Source: Lunularia cruciata (lineage: Eukaryota; Streptophyta; Marchantiopsida; Lunulariales; Lunulariaceae). Taken from it: a DNA stretch of 64,000 bases. The translations under genes and the position numbers were made by a program. Below the pieces are notes generated by a model, which worked only from the letters and a program-made list of their open reading frames with translations, was not told the origin of the DNA and searched no databases. Below, in pieces: positions 36,205-46,604 of this stretch. How positions within the stretch are numbered: position 1 is the first letter of the stretch; each line of letters begins with the position of its first letter. Location: NCBI GenBank assembly GCA_948567375.1, contig OX419757.1, positions 38,192,001-38,256,000 on the forward strand. Reading direction: 5' to 3'.

Positions 36205-36655
36205 TGTCACGCCATTTGTAGTGTTGCATCTAGATTGCTCAGACATTGGAGTTGTAGTGATAGTAGTTCTAGGTATTTCAACAGTTTCCCATAGATTACT
36301 TTCTGACGGTCAGATTTCCTATTTGGGGTATTGACTTCATGGTGGGGCCACCGTCACTTTGCACAGTTCGCATCGTCGAGTGTGCAGTCAGTGGGACCAT
36401 TAGGGTTTCAGACCTAGCTCGAGTCCAAGGGTATATTTTCAAAGTACAGCTCCAGAGAGCTCACTTCTTTAATGTTGAGCCTTCGAGTTCCTAGATATGG
36501 TGGACAAAGGCTTGCGAGCGTCACCTGGATTCTCTTAGCTAGAGTAGGTGTGGCTTGATTGTAATCAATGCCCAATTGTTTGTAGTTTATATAGTGACAG
36601 ATCAAGTACTAATCTGAGTTGAGTTGATTTGAGAGTTGTAAACTATCTGATTACA
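36205..36655 (+). repeat. 5' LTR of family X copy 2
   Basis: Starts TGTCACGCCATTTG and ends CTGATTACA. It matches the body of the 3' LTRs (3911-4360 and about 57290-57723) but lacks the 105-bp R and R' blocks found on both sides of the 3' copies. No standard tRNA primer-binding site follows (TCACAGAAGTG instead), so the LTR end and primer site may have been deleted. Confidence 0.75.
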
Positions 36656-37951
36656 TCACAGAAGTGAAGTCAGGGGGAAATTGGGTGCAGAAATTATGAG
36701 TGTTGGTGGTATCTCCAAGTGCGGTGGATTGTTGGTAGCTCGATCAAAGTTCAAGTTTTCCATGGTGTGCAAAAGCTTGTTGCTTGATGCAGATTTGGCA
36801 GTAAGGTAGACGGTGTGTGGAAGTGCTGGCTAATTTTTGAGCAAAGAAGGAGTAATTTTTGAGCAGTGGTTGTGATTTTGAGCTCAAGAAGTGAAGGTAG
36901 GACCGATTTGTTGCGAGTTGGACTTAGAAAGTAAAATTGAAGGTGGAGTTGAGAACCTATTCTCGTGAATTTGTGATTTGGAAAAAAATATTAATTTAGT
37001 TTGACTTGAGTGGAGAGTTAGCGGAGGATTTGGCAGTCAACCAAATTTAGGTTTTATGTCAGATTTTATGTTAGATTTTGGCCAAATTTAGAGGATTTTC
37101 AAAGTTGTAGATTTTAGCCATAGTTGGTGAAGTTTTGCGAGATTTGGAGGAGGCTTGAAGTGACAAGAAGAAATGCCTTATTTGGGCGTTTAGAGGCTTT
37201 GAGGCATAGGGATGTGGGCTATGAAGGCCTAGAAGGGCCAACGCCAGCTTGCTAGCTAGTTTAGAGTAGATCTTGGTCATTGTTTGGCAAAATCTGCCCA
37301 TCCTGTTAGATTGTGCGCAAGAGGGTTTGACCCTTAGATCTCTTGGTCCTAGACTGGTGCCCTAGCCAACTGGTCCACTCTCACTTACTGTCCACTCTGG
37401 CCCACTATTATCTATACACTTGTAGCTTTGGCTAGGAGAAGCAGTTTGATCCCATTCTTGGTGATCTTGGTAGTTTAGGAAGTAAATACAAACTTCTCTT
37501 ATGTCAAATGCCAAATGGTGGCAGAGTTAGTCCCGTGTTGCTTTATGAGATGGAGGATTTTTGTTTAGATTTCTTGTGATTGTACCCCCTCCATTCTCTG
37601 CTTCCTATTTGTGCACCACATTTGTGTGAGGTGCCTTGACTTTTGAGCGTTGGTGCTATGGTGTACTCTCGGTAGTGAGGCTAGAGTGATGACCAGTCAG
37701 ATTACCTTTGTTTCTCTTTGGTGAGGTAGGAAGTGATGACATGTAAACAGTGAGAGTGCGTGTTGTGATGGCAAGTTACAAGTTGCACTTTCCACTAGTG
37801 TAGTTATCTCAGTTGGAGTTACATTAGTGGGTGGTGTTCTATTGGGTATTGGCACTTGGTGGTGCTCAGTTGGTGTTGGCAATTGGTGGAGTACTTGCGG
37901 TTACAGTTTGTGGTTCCAATTTGCAATTGCAATTGTGGTTACTTTGTCACA
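36656..37951 (+). other. Leader region of family X copy 2
   Basis: About 1.3 kb between LTR and gag start. Mostly featureless, with repeated 'TTTTTGAGCA' words near 36830-36880 and a tRNA-like sequence on the minus strand at 37311-37385. The last 100 bases before gag are rich in 'TTGG/GTTGG' words. Confidence 0.5.
37311..37385 (-). pseudogene. tRNA-like sequence, possible SINE head or tRNA relic
   Basis: On the minus strand, TGGACCAGTTGGCTAGGGC (complement of 37359-37377) matches a tRNA D arm/A box closely, and AAGGGTCAAACCCTC (complement of 37321-37335) matches a T arm/B box with one base missing. The spacing suits a tRNA of about 73 nt. The anticodon and acceptor stems do not pair well, so this is not a working tRNA. 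A tRNA-derived SINE head is the other reading; I did not find its tail. Confidence 0.5.
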
Positions 37952-38923
37952 ATGGAGTTCTTTGGGGATTCTAGAGGAGTTAGCCTTGTAGTACATAGTG
38001 GGTTTACTTGGAGTGGTGCTCGATATCAGCCTATATCTCAGGTCCTAGTGAGGGAGGAGATTGACTCCGAGTTGGAGTTTGACATAAGAGCTGATTTAGT
38101 TGAGAGTGCACTTGGCATGCCCACACCGTTGTTGTGGAACATGGATGAGATTTATGGGGCCTCCAAAGACCCTAGGCGTTCCTTTGGTATAGTGAGTACC
38201 ATTGAGTTGGATGACTTCATCTAGGAGTTTGATAGTTGGTGTGATCTACAACAGATATAGAACCCAACTTTGTTTACCCCCTTCATGGCATGGAAGGGGT
38301 TGTTTCAGCATTTGGAGGATCCACCGATGGACAATTACCATGAGTTTAGGAGAGCTTCCTTGGAGGAGATTGAGTTATGGAGACAATACAGTTCTCCAAA
38401 CTATATCTCTATCATTTCAAGCTCGGTTGCCAAGAGTAGATCAATGGTACCCATGAGTTCTAGCTTGAGTAGCGTTGGTGGAGCTAGTGGAGGTGCACTA
38501 GCTAGAGATAGTGCTACTACAAGTGCAGGTACCGCTACAGGAGGTGGTGTGGTACTGGGGTTTAACCCCATGGTGGAGTTCTTCTAGTGTTTGAGGCACT
38601 ACTAGGGAGTGCAGATTGACAAGTTGAGGAGCTTGCAGGAGTTCCAGTGGAAGGCTTGAGAGAGCCTACGCGAGGCATACACTTGCATGAGGTGGCTAAT
38701 CAATTTCACTCATGGAGTTACTGAGGCCCAGATAGTCTAGTTTTGGTATGGGATACTAGGACAGGAGTTGCAATGTAGAGTTTGTGATGCTATGTTATTA
38801 TATGCTACTTTGCCTACTTTGGCGGTGGTCTTTGGTTTGTGAGCCGGCCTGTCTCTCACTCAGGATGAACCTCTGATGGATATTATGGTAGCGCACCATG
38901 GACTAAGAAGGCAAGGAACCCCA

Positions 38924-39528
38924 ACTCCATCATACTCCTCCAAGTCTAACACTCCAAGACTCAAGATATTGCTCACTAGAGAACTCAATGAGAGAGAGAT
39001 AGTTGCAAATGAAAGGATGATGAGTACCTCCTCACCCCTTGTTTATATACTTGTGAAATAGTTACGTACCAAAGTTACTAATTACCATAGTAACTCAAGT
39101 TACTAGACTAAAAGTCAAGTAAAGTCAAAAGGTAGAAAGGAATATCCATTCACATGGGCATATTCCCCTAAGCATGTGATATTATCTTGACCCAACCACT
39201 AAGTCAAGGATTCCTTCACATGGGCTATCCTTGGACTAAAGAAGAATCCAAAACAAAAAGGCTTGTGGGCCTAAGAGTTCTCAACTCTTTCCTCAAAGCC
39301 AAACACTTAGGAATAATACCAAGTCAACACACTAAAATCCAAAATAGTAGTGCTCATTTTTTCTACTTCCTCTAAAGTAAGGTCCACTCTATCTTAGCTA
39401 TGAATAACTTTAGCTAACCATGACTAATATAGAACCATCCTTTATCTCTATATAAATAATATCTCTTAAGTACTTGTAATACCAAGCTAAATATCACAAT
39501 ACCACACACATGCACAAATGGGTGTTAC
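38924..39528 (-). mobile_element. About 0.6-kb insertion in family X gag, LTR-like
   Basis: It splits the gag phrase QGTP/SLAEC. The right edge reads, on the minus strand, TGTAACACCC, a usual LTR start, and a TATA-like TATTTATATAGAG lies about 80 bases inside. The left edge has no clear CA or target duplication, so it may be a truncated solo LTR. I did not find another copy in the window. Confidence 0.5.
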
Positions 39529-40390
39529 AAGTTTGGCTGAGTGTATTGAGCTCAACATGGTGGAAGAGAGAGTGGTGACATCTAGATTTGGTAGGGAGAC
39601 CTCATCCATAGTTGTGAATTCTTCTAGAGTGCAATAGAGTGTACCACGCCCAGTTGGTTTTGAAGATAGGGTAGACAACCTAGGTCCTATGGAGTGAGTG
39701 GAGGGCCTATTGTAGTTAGACCCTTACCTTTATTTTTGGGTCAACAACAACCAGTGAGTAGTGGTGTTGCTTGTTGGACTTGTGGTGGACCTCATCACAG
39801 GAGAGAGTGCCCTTAGAGCAGCGGACCTAATACCTCTGGTGCATCATACCCAACATAGAGGCAATGTGAGCATTGCCACAGATTTGGTCACACTATTGAC
39901 CGATACTTTGACCTACACCCAGAGTTACAGAGTGGTAGGGCTGCTATAGCAAGTAGTAAAAGAGCTCCAATTCATGGAGGACAAGGTGATGATAGAGGAT
40001 CTACACCTAGTAGAGGTGCGGTACTTGCCCTTACTTTTGATACAACTATGGCTACTTGGATTGAGTAGTTGGAGCAAAGATTGGCTAGTATGGCCTTGGT
40101 TCAAAGAAGATCAGATTCGGATGCTGAGGCTTCCACCTCATATGCTGGTGATAGAGATGCTTTGGACTTCATGTGCGGAGTAGCACAAGTGAATACATCT
40201 ACAGCAATGACTAGGAGTGCAATATGTTCTCCAAAGCCTAAAGGAGCATCAGTGGAGTTGGACCCACAGAGAAGAGAGGTTGGGAGACAGGTCAGACTTC
40301 TTGAGTCTTTCACACTATCTGAGGCATTGCAAATGACATCCATGGCTCCTAGACATCCTAGTGTAGGTGTGGTGGGTGGTGATGGAGTGC

Positions 40391-40395
40391 ATGAT
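40391..40395 (+). repeat. Target-site duplication of TE2 (ATGAT), left copy
   Basis: ATGAT directly before the TE2 5' LTR; the same five bases follow its 3' LTR at 51534-51538. This proves TE2 and its two LTRs are one insertion event. Confidence 0.95.
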
Positions 40396-40804
40396 TGTAA
40401 CAATATGGAGTTTAGCGACAACGTTAGTTAGGCTTACAAAGTAGCACATAAGACAAAGCCTAGAATATTCCAGAAGTACCTAGGAAGCTTCTTGGGAAGC
40501 TTCCCGGCTAGCTTAGCTTGCACCTCAAGTAAGTAGCTTCTAGAAGCTTCTAACTAGCTTAGCTTGCACGCCAAGTAGACGGCTTCTAGAAGGAAGCTTC
40601 TTGAGAAGCTTCCTAGTTAACTTGGCTTGCAATCTAAGAAAGCGGCTTGAGGAAGCTTCTTGAGAATCTTCTCAAAGGCCGTGTATGCTACCTATAAATA
40701 CCAAATCTAAAGCTCATGCTAGGCATTTGGAGTTTTCCCTCATTCAAGTGTCCCAATATGAGTTTCCATTCTCCTATTTCTCTCCTCGGATTTGGTCTTT
40801 TACA
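40396..40804 (+). repeat. 5' LTR of TE2
   Basis: TGTAACAATATGG to TCTTTTACA. TATAAATA at 40693-40700 is the promoter box. Heat-shock-type arrays lie upstream: GAAtaTTCcaGAA at 40463-40475 and TTCtaGAAgcTTC at 40538-40550, plus GAAGCTTC repeats. Confidence 0.95.
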
Positions 40805-40805
40805 T

Positions 40806-40817
40806 TGGTATCAGAGC
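40806..40817 (+). other. Primer-binding site of TE2
   Basis: TGGTATCAGAGC, one base after the LTR, is complementary to the 3' end of initiator tRNA-Met and would prime minus-strand cDNA. Confidence 0.95.
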
Positions 40818-41075
40818 AGGAATAGGATAAATGGAATTTTTGGACCACCAAATCCACTTCCACCAAACCATTGGGATTTTTGCGTCCAAATACTACCCAA
40901 GTATCGTTTTACACAATTCATCACCTCGTACTTTGGATAAGATTTTCTGCATATGATCACCATATTTGAGGAACCCTTGGTGCTTTTGGTTGTAACTTAT
41001 GGAGAACGGTGGACGTGTTGTTTCTATGTGTTAGTAAATTAGATAGATTGGGGTTGGTGTGATAGAGTAGCAATA

Positions 41076-41991
41076 ATGGCGGAAATACCCGATGTTATCC
41101 TTGCTATGCAACAACAAATCGAGCACCTTACTTGATTGTTGGATGAACGAGATCTTTGACAACAAGAGTAGGTGGAGAGAGTACCAATTCGAGAAGGAGA
41201 AGATTGGATCAAATTCCCTAAACCCAAGGTATTTGAAGGCAAGAATCTTCTAAGTGTAGTGGAGAATTGTGTGTTTGATTGTGAATGTTATTTTGAAGCT
41301 ACCAATTGCTACCAATCTACAAGATGAGCAAAAATAGATTCTCTTGGCTTCTAGCCAATTGGATGGAGTAGCAAAGCTATGGTGGAGATTCTGAGTGGAG
41401 CGAGCTGAACAACAAATTTTTGCACCAATCTTGATATGGGCAAAATTCAAGAGTGCAATAATTAGTCGTTTCTAAGCTATAAATGCCACACAAGCTGCAC
41501 GGGATAAGTTGGTAGAGTTGAAACAGATTGGCTCTGTAAGAAGTTACATCACGTAGTTCCAAAACACCATCATGCAAATTCCAAATATATTGGAAGGTGA
41601 AGCTCTGGATTGATTTGTGAGGAGCTTGAAGGCGAGAACCAAATTAGAGGTAACCATGCAAGAGCCACAACACTTGGAGGAAACCATGCGGTTGGCCAAA
41701 CATTTTGATTCCTTGGTGACAACAACTTGGCCTTGACTTTGACCTCCACAGAGCCTACCAATACACTACACACAAGTGGAGGAGCCAACACCAATGGAGA
41801 TTGATGCCATTAAAAAAAGACCACTTGGCATGGCAGATAGAGAGAAACTGCAACAAAATGGTGGTTGTTTTTATTGTCGCCAATTGGAGCATTGCATTGC
41901 GGAATGTCCACTCAAGAATGGACGACCTCAACAAGTTGCCCAAGTAGAGGTTGTAGAGCGGAATGATCAGGGAAACAAAGAATCCCAATAG
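41076..41991 (+). pseudogene. gag of TE2
   Basis: ATG 41076 opens MAEIPDVILAMQQQIEHL, the same start as TE3 (MAAISDVILAMQQQIEHL). Broken frames then follow the TE3 gag up to the zinc knuckle CFYCRQLEHCIAEC (C-x2-C-x4-H-x4-C intact) near 41870, and TAG at 41989. Stops and shifts are numerous between. The protein would form the particle and bind element RNA. Confidence 0.8.
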
Positions 41992-42017
41992 GAGATTTCA
42001 AGCTGCCTACTGGGAGC

Positions 42018-42480
42018 TTGATTAGTTCCAATGAGATTGAAGGCTCGACCTATGCAATTTTGCTTCACTTACAAGGTACGATATCTAATTGGGGTTGTAG
42101 GATTTTGGTTGATCCTGGAATTTTAGAGAATTGCATGTCTATGCAAGTAGCAAAGGAATTGGGTATTCCTATCAAATTAGTGATTGAAAGTAGTTTGATG
42201 ATGGCGGATGGTAGAAAGGGTTATGCATTCCGCACCTCGCATCCTATTACCTTCAAGATTGGGAAGGAGTATTTGGAGTGTATGAGGTTTGTATTGGCAC
42301 CTCTACATTATGATATCATTTTGGGTCTACCTTGGCTTGAATATCATAAGGTTAAATTTGATTGGACCCGATGCCAAATTCAAGTACAACACCAAGGTAG
42401 GAATTTCCAATTAGGTTGTCTGGCACCTCTGAGTAAGACACCTAAAAATCATCAGTCCCAAGATGGGAAGTTTGTTTAGA
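42018..42480 (+). pseudogene. Aspartic protease region of TE2
   Basis: An open frame of 153 codons, with LVDPGILENCMS in place of the expected LVDSG catalytic motif (Ser changed to Pro), and DIILGLPWLEYH, the second conserved block. The Asp is kept, but DPG would probably not work. TAG at 42477 ends it, just where the 20-residue repeats before RT begin. Confidence 0.82.
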
Positions 42481-43640
42481 AGGTAGCCATAGAGCAGACC
42501 TGGCAAGGAGATGAGTCCCAAGATGGGAAGTTTTCCAAGAAGGCAACCAAGGAGCAAGCTTGGAAGAGAGATGAGTCCCTAGAAGGCAAGTTTGTTAGTA
42601 AAGCAGCCATAGAGCAAGCTTTGGAGGAAGATAAGTCTATATTCACGGTGTGGATCAAACCAATTGCACAAGAAAAATCCGCGGAGGGTCAAGAGCCTCA
42701 TCAAGCAATGGTTGATCGGATAGTTCAGGAGTTTGCGGATGTGTTTTTGGATGATCTGCCAGAGGGATTACCCTCCGATTGAGGTATGCACTTCAAGATC
42801 GAGCTATTTCCAAGGAGTACTCCAATAAGTAGACCGATCTATCAGTTCTCACCAAAGGAGTTGGAGTAGTTGCCAACAACACTTACAGAGTTGTTGGAGA
42901 AGGAATTCATACAACATAGTACCTCTCCTTGGGGAGCACTAGTACTTTTTGTTCCAAAGAAGGATGGAGGACTTCATTTTTGTATTGATTATCATGGGCT
43001 CAATAAGAAAACCGTGAAGAATGCATATCCCTTGCCTCAAATCAATGACTTGCTTGATCAACTAAGTGGAGCACGCTACTTTTCCAAGTTAGGTCTTTGT
43101 AGCGGCTATTGGCAAATTCCTATTGATAGAGAGGATGTGCAAAAGACTGCCTTTTGCACCAAGTTGAGCATTTTGAGTGGAGAGTTCTACCTTTCGGACT
43201 CACTAAACTCCAGTAGTCCTCATGGATCAGATGCATTGGGTGTTGGATGGACTATTGAATTGGTCCGTCGTGGTGTTCTTGGATGATATCTTAATGTATA
43301 GCAAGACAGAGGCAAAACACGTGAATCATGTGCAAGAAGTCCTAAGACAACTACAACAATGGAAATTTTAATATAAGAAGTCAAAGTGTGCCTTTTGGCA
43401 GAAGGAGGTTACCTTCTTGGGTCATAAGATCTCATCAAAGGGGATCAAGATGGAGGAAGAGAAAATTAAGGCCATTACTAATTGGCCTACCCCAAAGGAT
43501 GATATAGAAGTATGGGCATTCAATGGATTGGCCAATTTTTACCGACGGTTCATCCATTATTATGCTTATGTGGCTGCACCATTGACTGACCTCTTGGGAA
43601 AGAACTTGAGCTTCTAATGGACCACCAAGCATGAAGAAGC
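42481..43640 (+). pseudogene. Pre-RT repeats and reverse transcriptase of TE2
   Basis: Three imperfect 20-residue repeats (SQDGKF..., SLEGKF...) precede the RT, as in TE3. The RT shows [20 protein letters not shown] and [24 protein letters not shown]. The catalytic palm Asp of motif A is changed ([10 protein letters not shown], where TE3 has SKLDLRSG). After a frameshift at about 43170 the FLDD box is still readable near 43280 ([12 protein letters not shown]). The integrity of the domain is lost. Confidence 0.85.
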
Positions 43641-44067
43641 ATTCCAGAAGTTAAAGCATATGGTGTCTTCAAGACCCATTCTTCAACCATATGATCCTCA
43701 ACTACCATGTGTGGTTGATTTTGATGCTTCTAACTTTGCAATTGGAGCCATGCTACAACAAGAATTCCGAGATGGACTCCATCCCATTGCCTTTGTGTCT
43801 CGCCGACTCAATACGGCTGAACAAAACTACTCTGCTCAAGATCAAGAACAACTTGCAATGGTATACGTCACCAAGGTATGGAGACATTACCTCTTGGGAA
43901 AACAAGTGATCATGCAAATTGATCACAAACCATTGTTGCAGACCTTACACTTGGAACACATGAAGAGTCAACATCATCGATGGGAGGAACAACTCCAACT
44001 GTATGACATCAAACTTGAGTACAAACCAGGTTGGTTCTATGTCATCCTTGATGCTTTATCACGATGA
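43641..44067 (+). pseudogene. RNase H of TE2
   Basis: A nearly continuous frame: PCVVDFDASNFAIGAMLQQE (first Asp), YSAQDQEQLAMVYVTKVW (Glu at DQEQ), IMQIDHKPLLQTL (Asp) and VILDALSR (last Asp). All acidic residues are present. One stop lies near its start (43617) and one at its end (44065). Confidence 0.85.
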
Positions 44068-44328
44068 CCTAATTTGAAGTCTCTTCCTCTCATCACAACG
44101 GCAATTTCAATTGTGTCAGTTGACTCCAAGGTCCAAAACAAGTTTCAGCCAGCTCTATACCAAGATCCCTTCTTCCAAATGGTACATGTTTGCCTTACGG
44201 CATGCGATAAGGAGTACAACACCTTCTCCATCAAGGAGGGCCTTTTATTCCATGAAGACTGGATCTATGTTCCAACTAAAGGTGATCTTTGACTTGTGCA
44301 CCTTCAAGAAGCCCATGATTTACCCATC
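44068..44328 (+). pseudogene. Integrase N-terminal part of TE2 (left of TE3)
   Basis: Frame fragments match the start of the TE3 integrase (DPFFQMVH, then FSIKEGLLFHEDWIYVP). TE3 inserted at CCATC within 'GHMGVDKTLG', the HHCC zinc module; the rest continues at 49838. Confidence 0.82.
44324..44328 (+). repeat. Target-site duplication of TE3 (CCATC), left copy
   Basis: CCATC before the TE3 5' LTR is repeated after its 3' LTR at 49838-49842. Joining the flanks restores the TE2 integrase reading around GHMGVDK. Confidence 0.95.
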
Positions 44329-44398
44329 TGTAACAATATGGAGTTTAGCAACGAAGTCAGTTGTGCTCACAAAGTAACACATAAGACAACTTAACCTA

Positions 44399-44411
44399 GA
44401 ATATTCCGGAA
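44399..44411 (+). promoter_or_regulatory. Heat-shock element in the TE3 5' LTR
   Basis: AGAATATTCCGGAAG fits nGAAnnTTCnnGAAn, the trimer site of heat-shock factors, without mismatch. It is about 170 bases upstream of the TATA box, and equivalent sites lie in the other LTRs of the family (40463, 49542, 51194). Binding is inferred from the pattern only. Confidence 0.75.
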
Positions 44412-44582
44412 GTATCTAGGAAGCTTCTTGGGAAGCTTCCCGGTTAGCTTAGCTTGCACGCCAAGTAGGCGGCTTCTAGAAGGAAGCTTCTTGAGAAGCT
44501 TCTTAATTAACTTGGCTTGCACTCTAAGAAAGCGGCTTGAGGAAGCTTCTTGAGAAGCTTCTCAAGGGCCTTGTATGCTACC

Positions 44583-44590
44583 TATAAATA
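44583..44590 (+). promoter_or_regulatory. TATA box of the TE3 5' LTR
   Basis: TATAAATA, about 104 bases before the LTR end, conserved in the LTRs at 40693, 49726 and 59742. It should set the RNA start and so the U3/R limit about 30 bases downstream. Confidence 0.85.
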
Positions 44591-44695
44591 CCAAAGCCAA
44601 AGCTCATGCTAGGCATTTGGAGTTTTCCCTCATTCAAGTGTCCCAATGTGAGTTTCCATTCTCCTATTTCCCTCCTTGGATTTGATCTTTTACAT

Positions 44696-44707
44696 TGGTA
44701 TCAGAGC
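44696..44707 (+). other. Primer-binding site of TE3
   Basis: TGGTATCAGAGC, one base past the LTR, complementary to initiator tRNA-Met. Confidence 0.95.
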
Positions 44708-44964
44708 AAGAATGGGATGGATGGAATTTATGGACCACCAAATCCACTTCCACCAAACCATTGGGACTTTCATGTCCAGATATTACCAAAGCATCGTTTC
44801 ACACAGTTCATCACCTCACGCTTTGGGCAGGATTTCTATATATGATCATCGTGTCAGAGGAACCTTTGATACTTCCAGTGGTAACTTATGGAGAACGGTG
44901 GACGTGTTGTATCTATGTGTTAATCAACTAGATAAATTGAGTGTAGAGGAATAGAGTAGTAGCG

Positions 44965-45870
44965 ATGGCGGCAATATCGGATGTTATCCTTGCAATGCAA
45001 CAACAAATTGAGCATCTTACTTGATTGTTGGATGAACAAGACCAGCAACGACGAGAATAGATAGAAAAAGCGCCAGTTCGAGATGGAGAAGATTGCATTT
45101 GATTTCCAAAACCCAAGGTGTTTGAAGGTAAGAATCTTCCAAGCACAGTGGAGAATTTTATGTTTGATTGCAAACGTTACTTTGAAGCCACCAATCTTCA
45201 AGACGAGCGGAAACAAATTCTCTTGGCTTCTAGCCAATTGGATGGCATGGCAAAACTTTGGTGGCCATTTCGAGTAGAAAGAGCTGAACGACAAATTGTT
45301 ACACCGATTTTGACATGGGTAGAATTCAAAGATACAATACTTGGTTGATTTCAAACGATAAATGCCACCCGTGACACATGAGATAAATTGGTGGAGTTGA
45401 GGCAGATTGGCTCAGTGAGAAGCTACATCACACAATTTCAGAACATCATCATGCAAATTCCAGATATCCAAGAAGGTGAAGCTCTGGATCAATTTGTGCA
45501 AGGATTGAAGTCACGAACCAAATTGGAGGTGACCATGCGGGAGCCACAAAACATAAAAGAAGCTATGCAATTGGCTGAGCGTTTTGATTCCTTGGTTGCG
45601 ACAAATTGGTCTTGACCTCGACCTGCACAAAGCCTACCAGTACACTACGCACGAGTGGAAGAACCGGTACCAATGGAGATTGATTTTATCCAACGAAGAC
45701 CACTTGGCACAACTGATAGAGAAAGATTACAAAAAAATGGAAGTTGCTTTTATTGTCGCCAAGTTGGACATCGCATTGCTGAACGTCTACTTAGGAATGG
45801 GCAATCTCAACAAGTTGCCTAGATGGAGTTTATGGAAAAGAATGATCAGGGAAACAAAGAATCCCAGTAG
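44965..45870 (+). pseudogene. gag of TE3
   Basis: One frame from ATG 44965 (MAAISDVILAMQQQIEHL) to TAG 45868, with a retrotransposon-gag capsid part (KVFEGKNLPSTVENFMFDCK, AKLWWPFRVERAERQ, LDQFVQGLKSRTKLEVTM) and a zinc knuckle CFYCRQVGHRIAER, where the last Cys has become Arg. Premature stops include TGA at 45022, TAG at 45058, TGA at 45097 and TGA at 45346. Those before Leu and Phe fit CGA to TGA changes. The frame itself is kept, so damage is by base substitution. Confidence 0.87.
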
Positions 45871-46283
45871 GAGATTTCGATCCGCCTATTGGGAGCTTGA
45901 TTAGTTCCAATGGGATTGAAGGCTCGACCTATGCAAGTTTGCTTCACTTGCAAGGTACAATATCTAATCGGGGTTGTAGGATTTTGGTTGATTCTGTGCA
46001 AGTAGCAAAGGAATTGGGTATTCCTATCAAGCCAGTGATTGGAAGTAGTTTGATGATGGCGGATAGTTGAAAAGGTTCTGCATTCCGCACCTCGCATTCT
46101 GTTACCTTCAAGATTGGGAAGGAGTATTTGGAGTGTATGAGGTTTGTAGTGGCACCTCTACATTATGATATCATTCTGGGTCTACCTTGGCTTGAATGTC
46201 ATAAGGTTCAATTTGATTGGACCCGGTGTCAAATTCAAATACAACACCAAGGTAAGAATTTCTGATTAGGTTGTCTAGCACCT
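45871..46283 (+). pseudogene. Protease region of TE3, with deletion
   Basis: It follows the TE2 protease, but about 27 bases after the catalytic region are missing: the reading runs LVDS directly into QVAKELGIPIKPVIG, so the motif after Asp-Ser is lost. The blocks LMMADS and DIILGLPWLECH remain. Stops occur at about 46068 and 46264. Confidence 0.8.
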
Positions 46284-46604
46284 TTGAGTAAGACACCTAA
46301 GAATAGTCAGTTCCAAGATGGGAAGTTTGTTGAGAAGGTAGCCATAGAGCAAATCTGGAAGGGAGATGAGTCCCAAGATGGGAAGTTTGCCAGGAAGGCA
46401 ACCATGGAGCAAGCTTGGAAGAGAGATGAGTCACTAGAAGGGAAGTTTGTTAATGAAGTAGCCATAGAGCAAGCTTTGGAGGAAGATAAGTCTGTATTCG
46501 CGGTGTGGATCAAGCCAATTGCACAAGAACAATCTGAGGAGGGCCAAGTGCCGCATCAAGCAACGGTTGATCGGATAGTTCAAGAGTTTACAAATGTGTT
46601 TCCG
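46284..46604 (+). pseudogene. Linker with three 20-residue tandem repeats, TE3
   Basis: Between protease and RT lie three Lys/Glu-rich units: FQDGKFVEKVAIEQIWKGDE, SQDGKFARKATMEQAWKRDE and SLEGKFVNEVAIEQALEEDK. TE2 has the same three (about 42455-42640). The units are probably helical. I know no function for them; they may be a spacer. Confidence 0.75.

Larger units (their letters stand above)
37952..40395 (+). pseudogene. gag of family X copy 2
   Basis: Structural protein of the particle. ATG 37952 (MEFFGDSRGVSLVV) opens a frame readable to about 38918, with stops at 38222 and later. It includes a Ser/Gly-rich stretch and a capsid-like part ending RVCDAMLLYATLPTLAVVFGL. An insertion of about 0.6 kb (38924-39528) interrupts it; the frame resumes at SLAECIELNMVEERV. 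Two zinc knuckles follow: CWTCGGPHHRREC (first Cys codon 39772) and CEHCHRFGHTIDRY, whose last Cys has become Tyr. TE2 entered at 40395, close to the end of gag. Confidence 0.8.
44329..44694 (+). repeat. 5' LTR of TE3
   Basis: TGTAACAATATGG to TCTTTTACA. A perfect heat-shock element, GAAtaTTCcgGAA, lies at 44399-44411; several GAAGCTTC and TTCTAGAAG words follow; TATAAATA is at 44583-44590. Confidence 0.96.
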
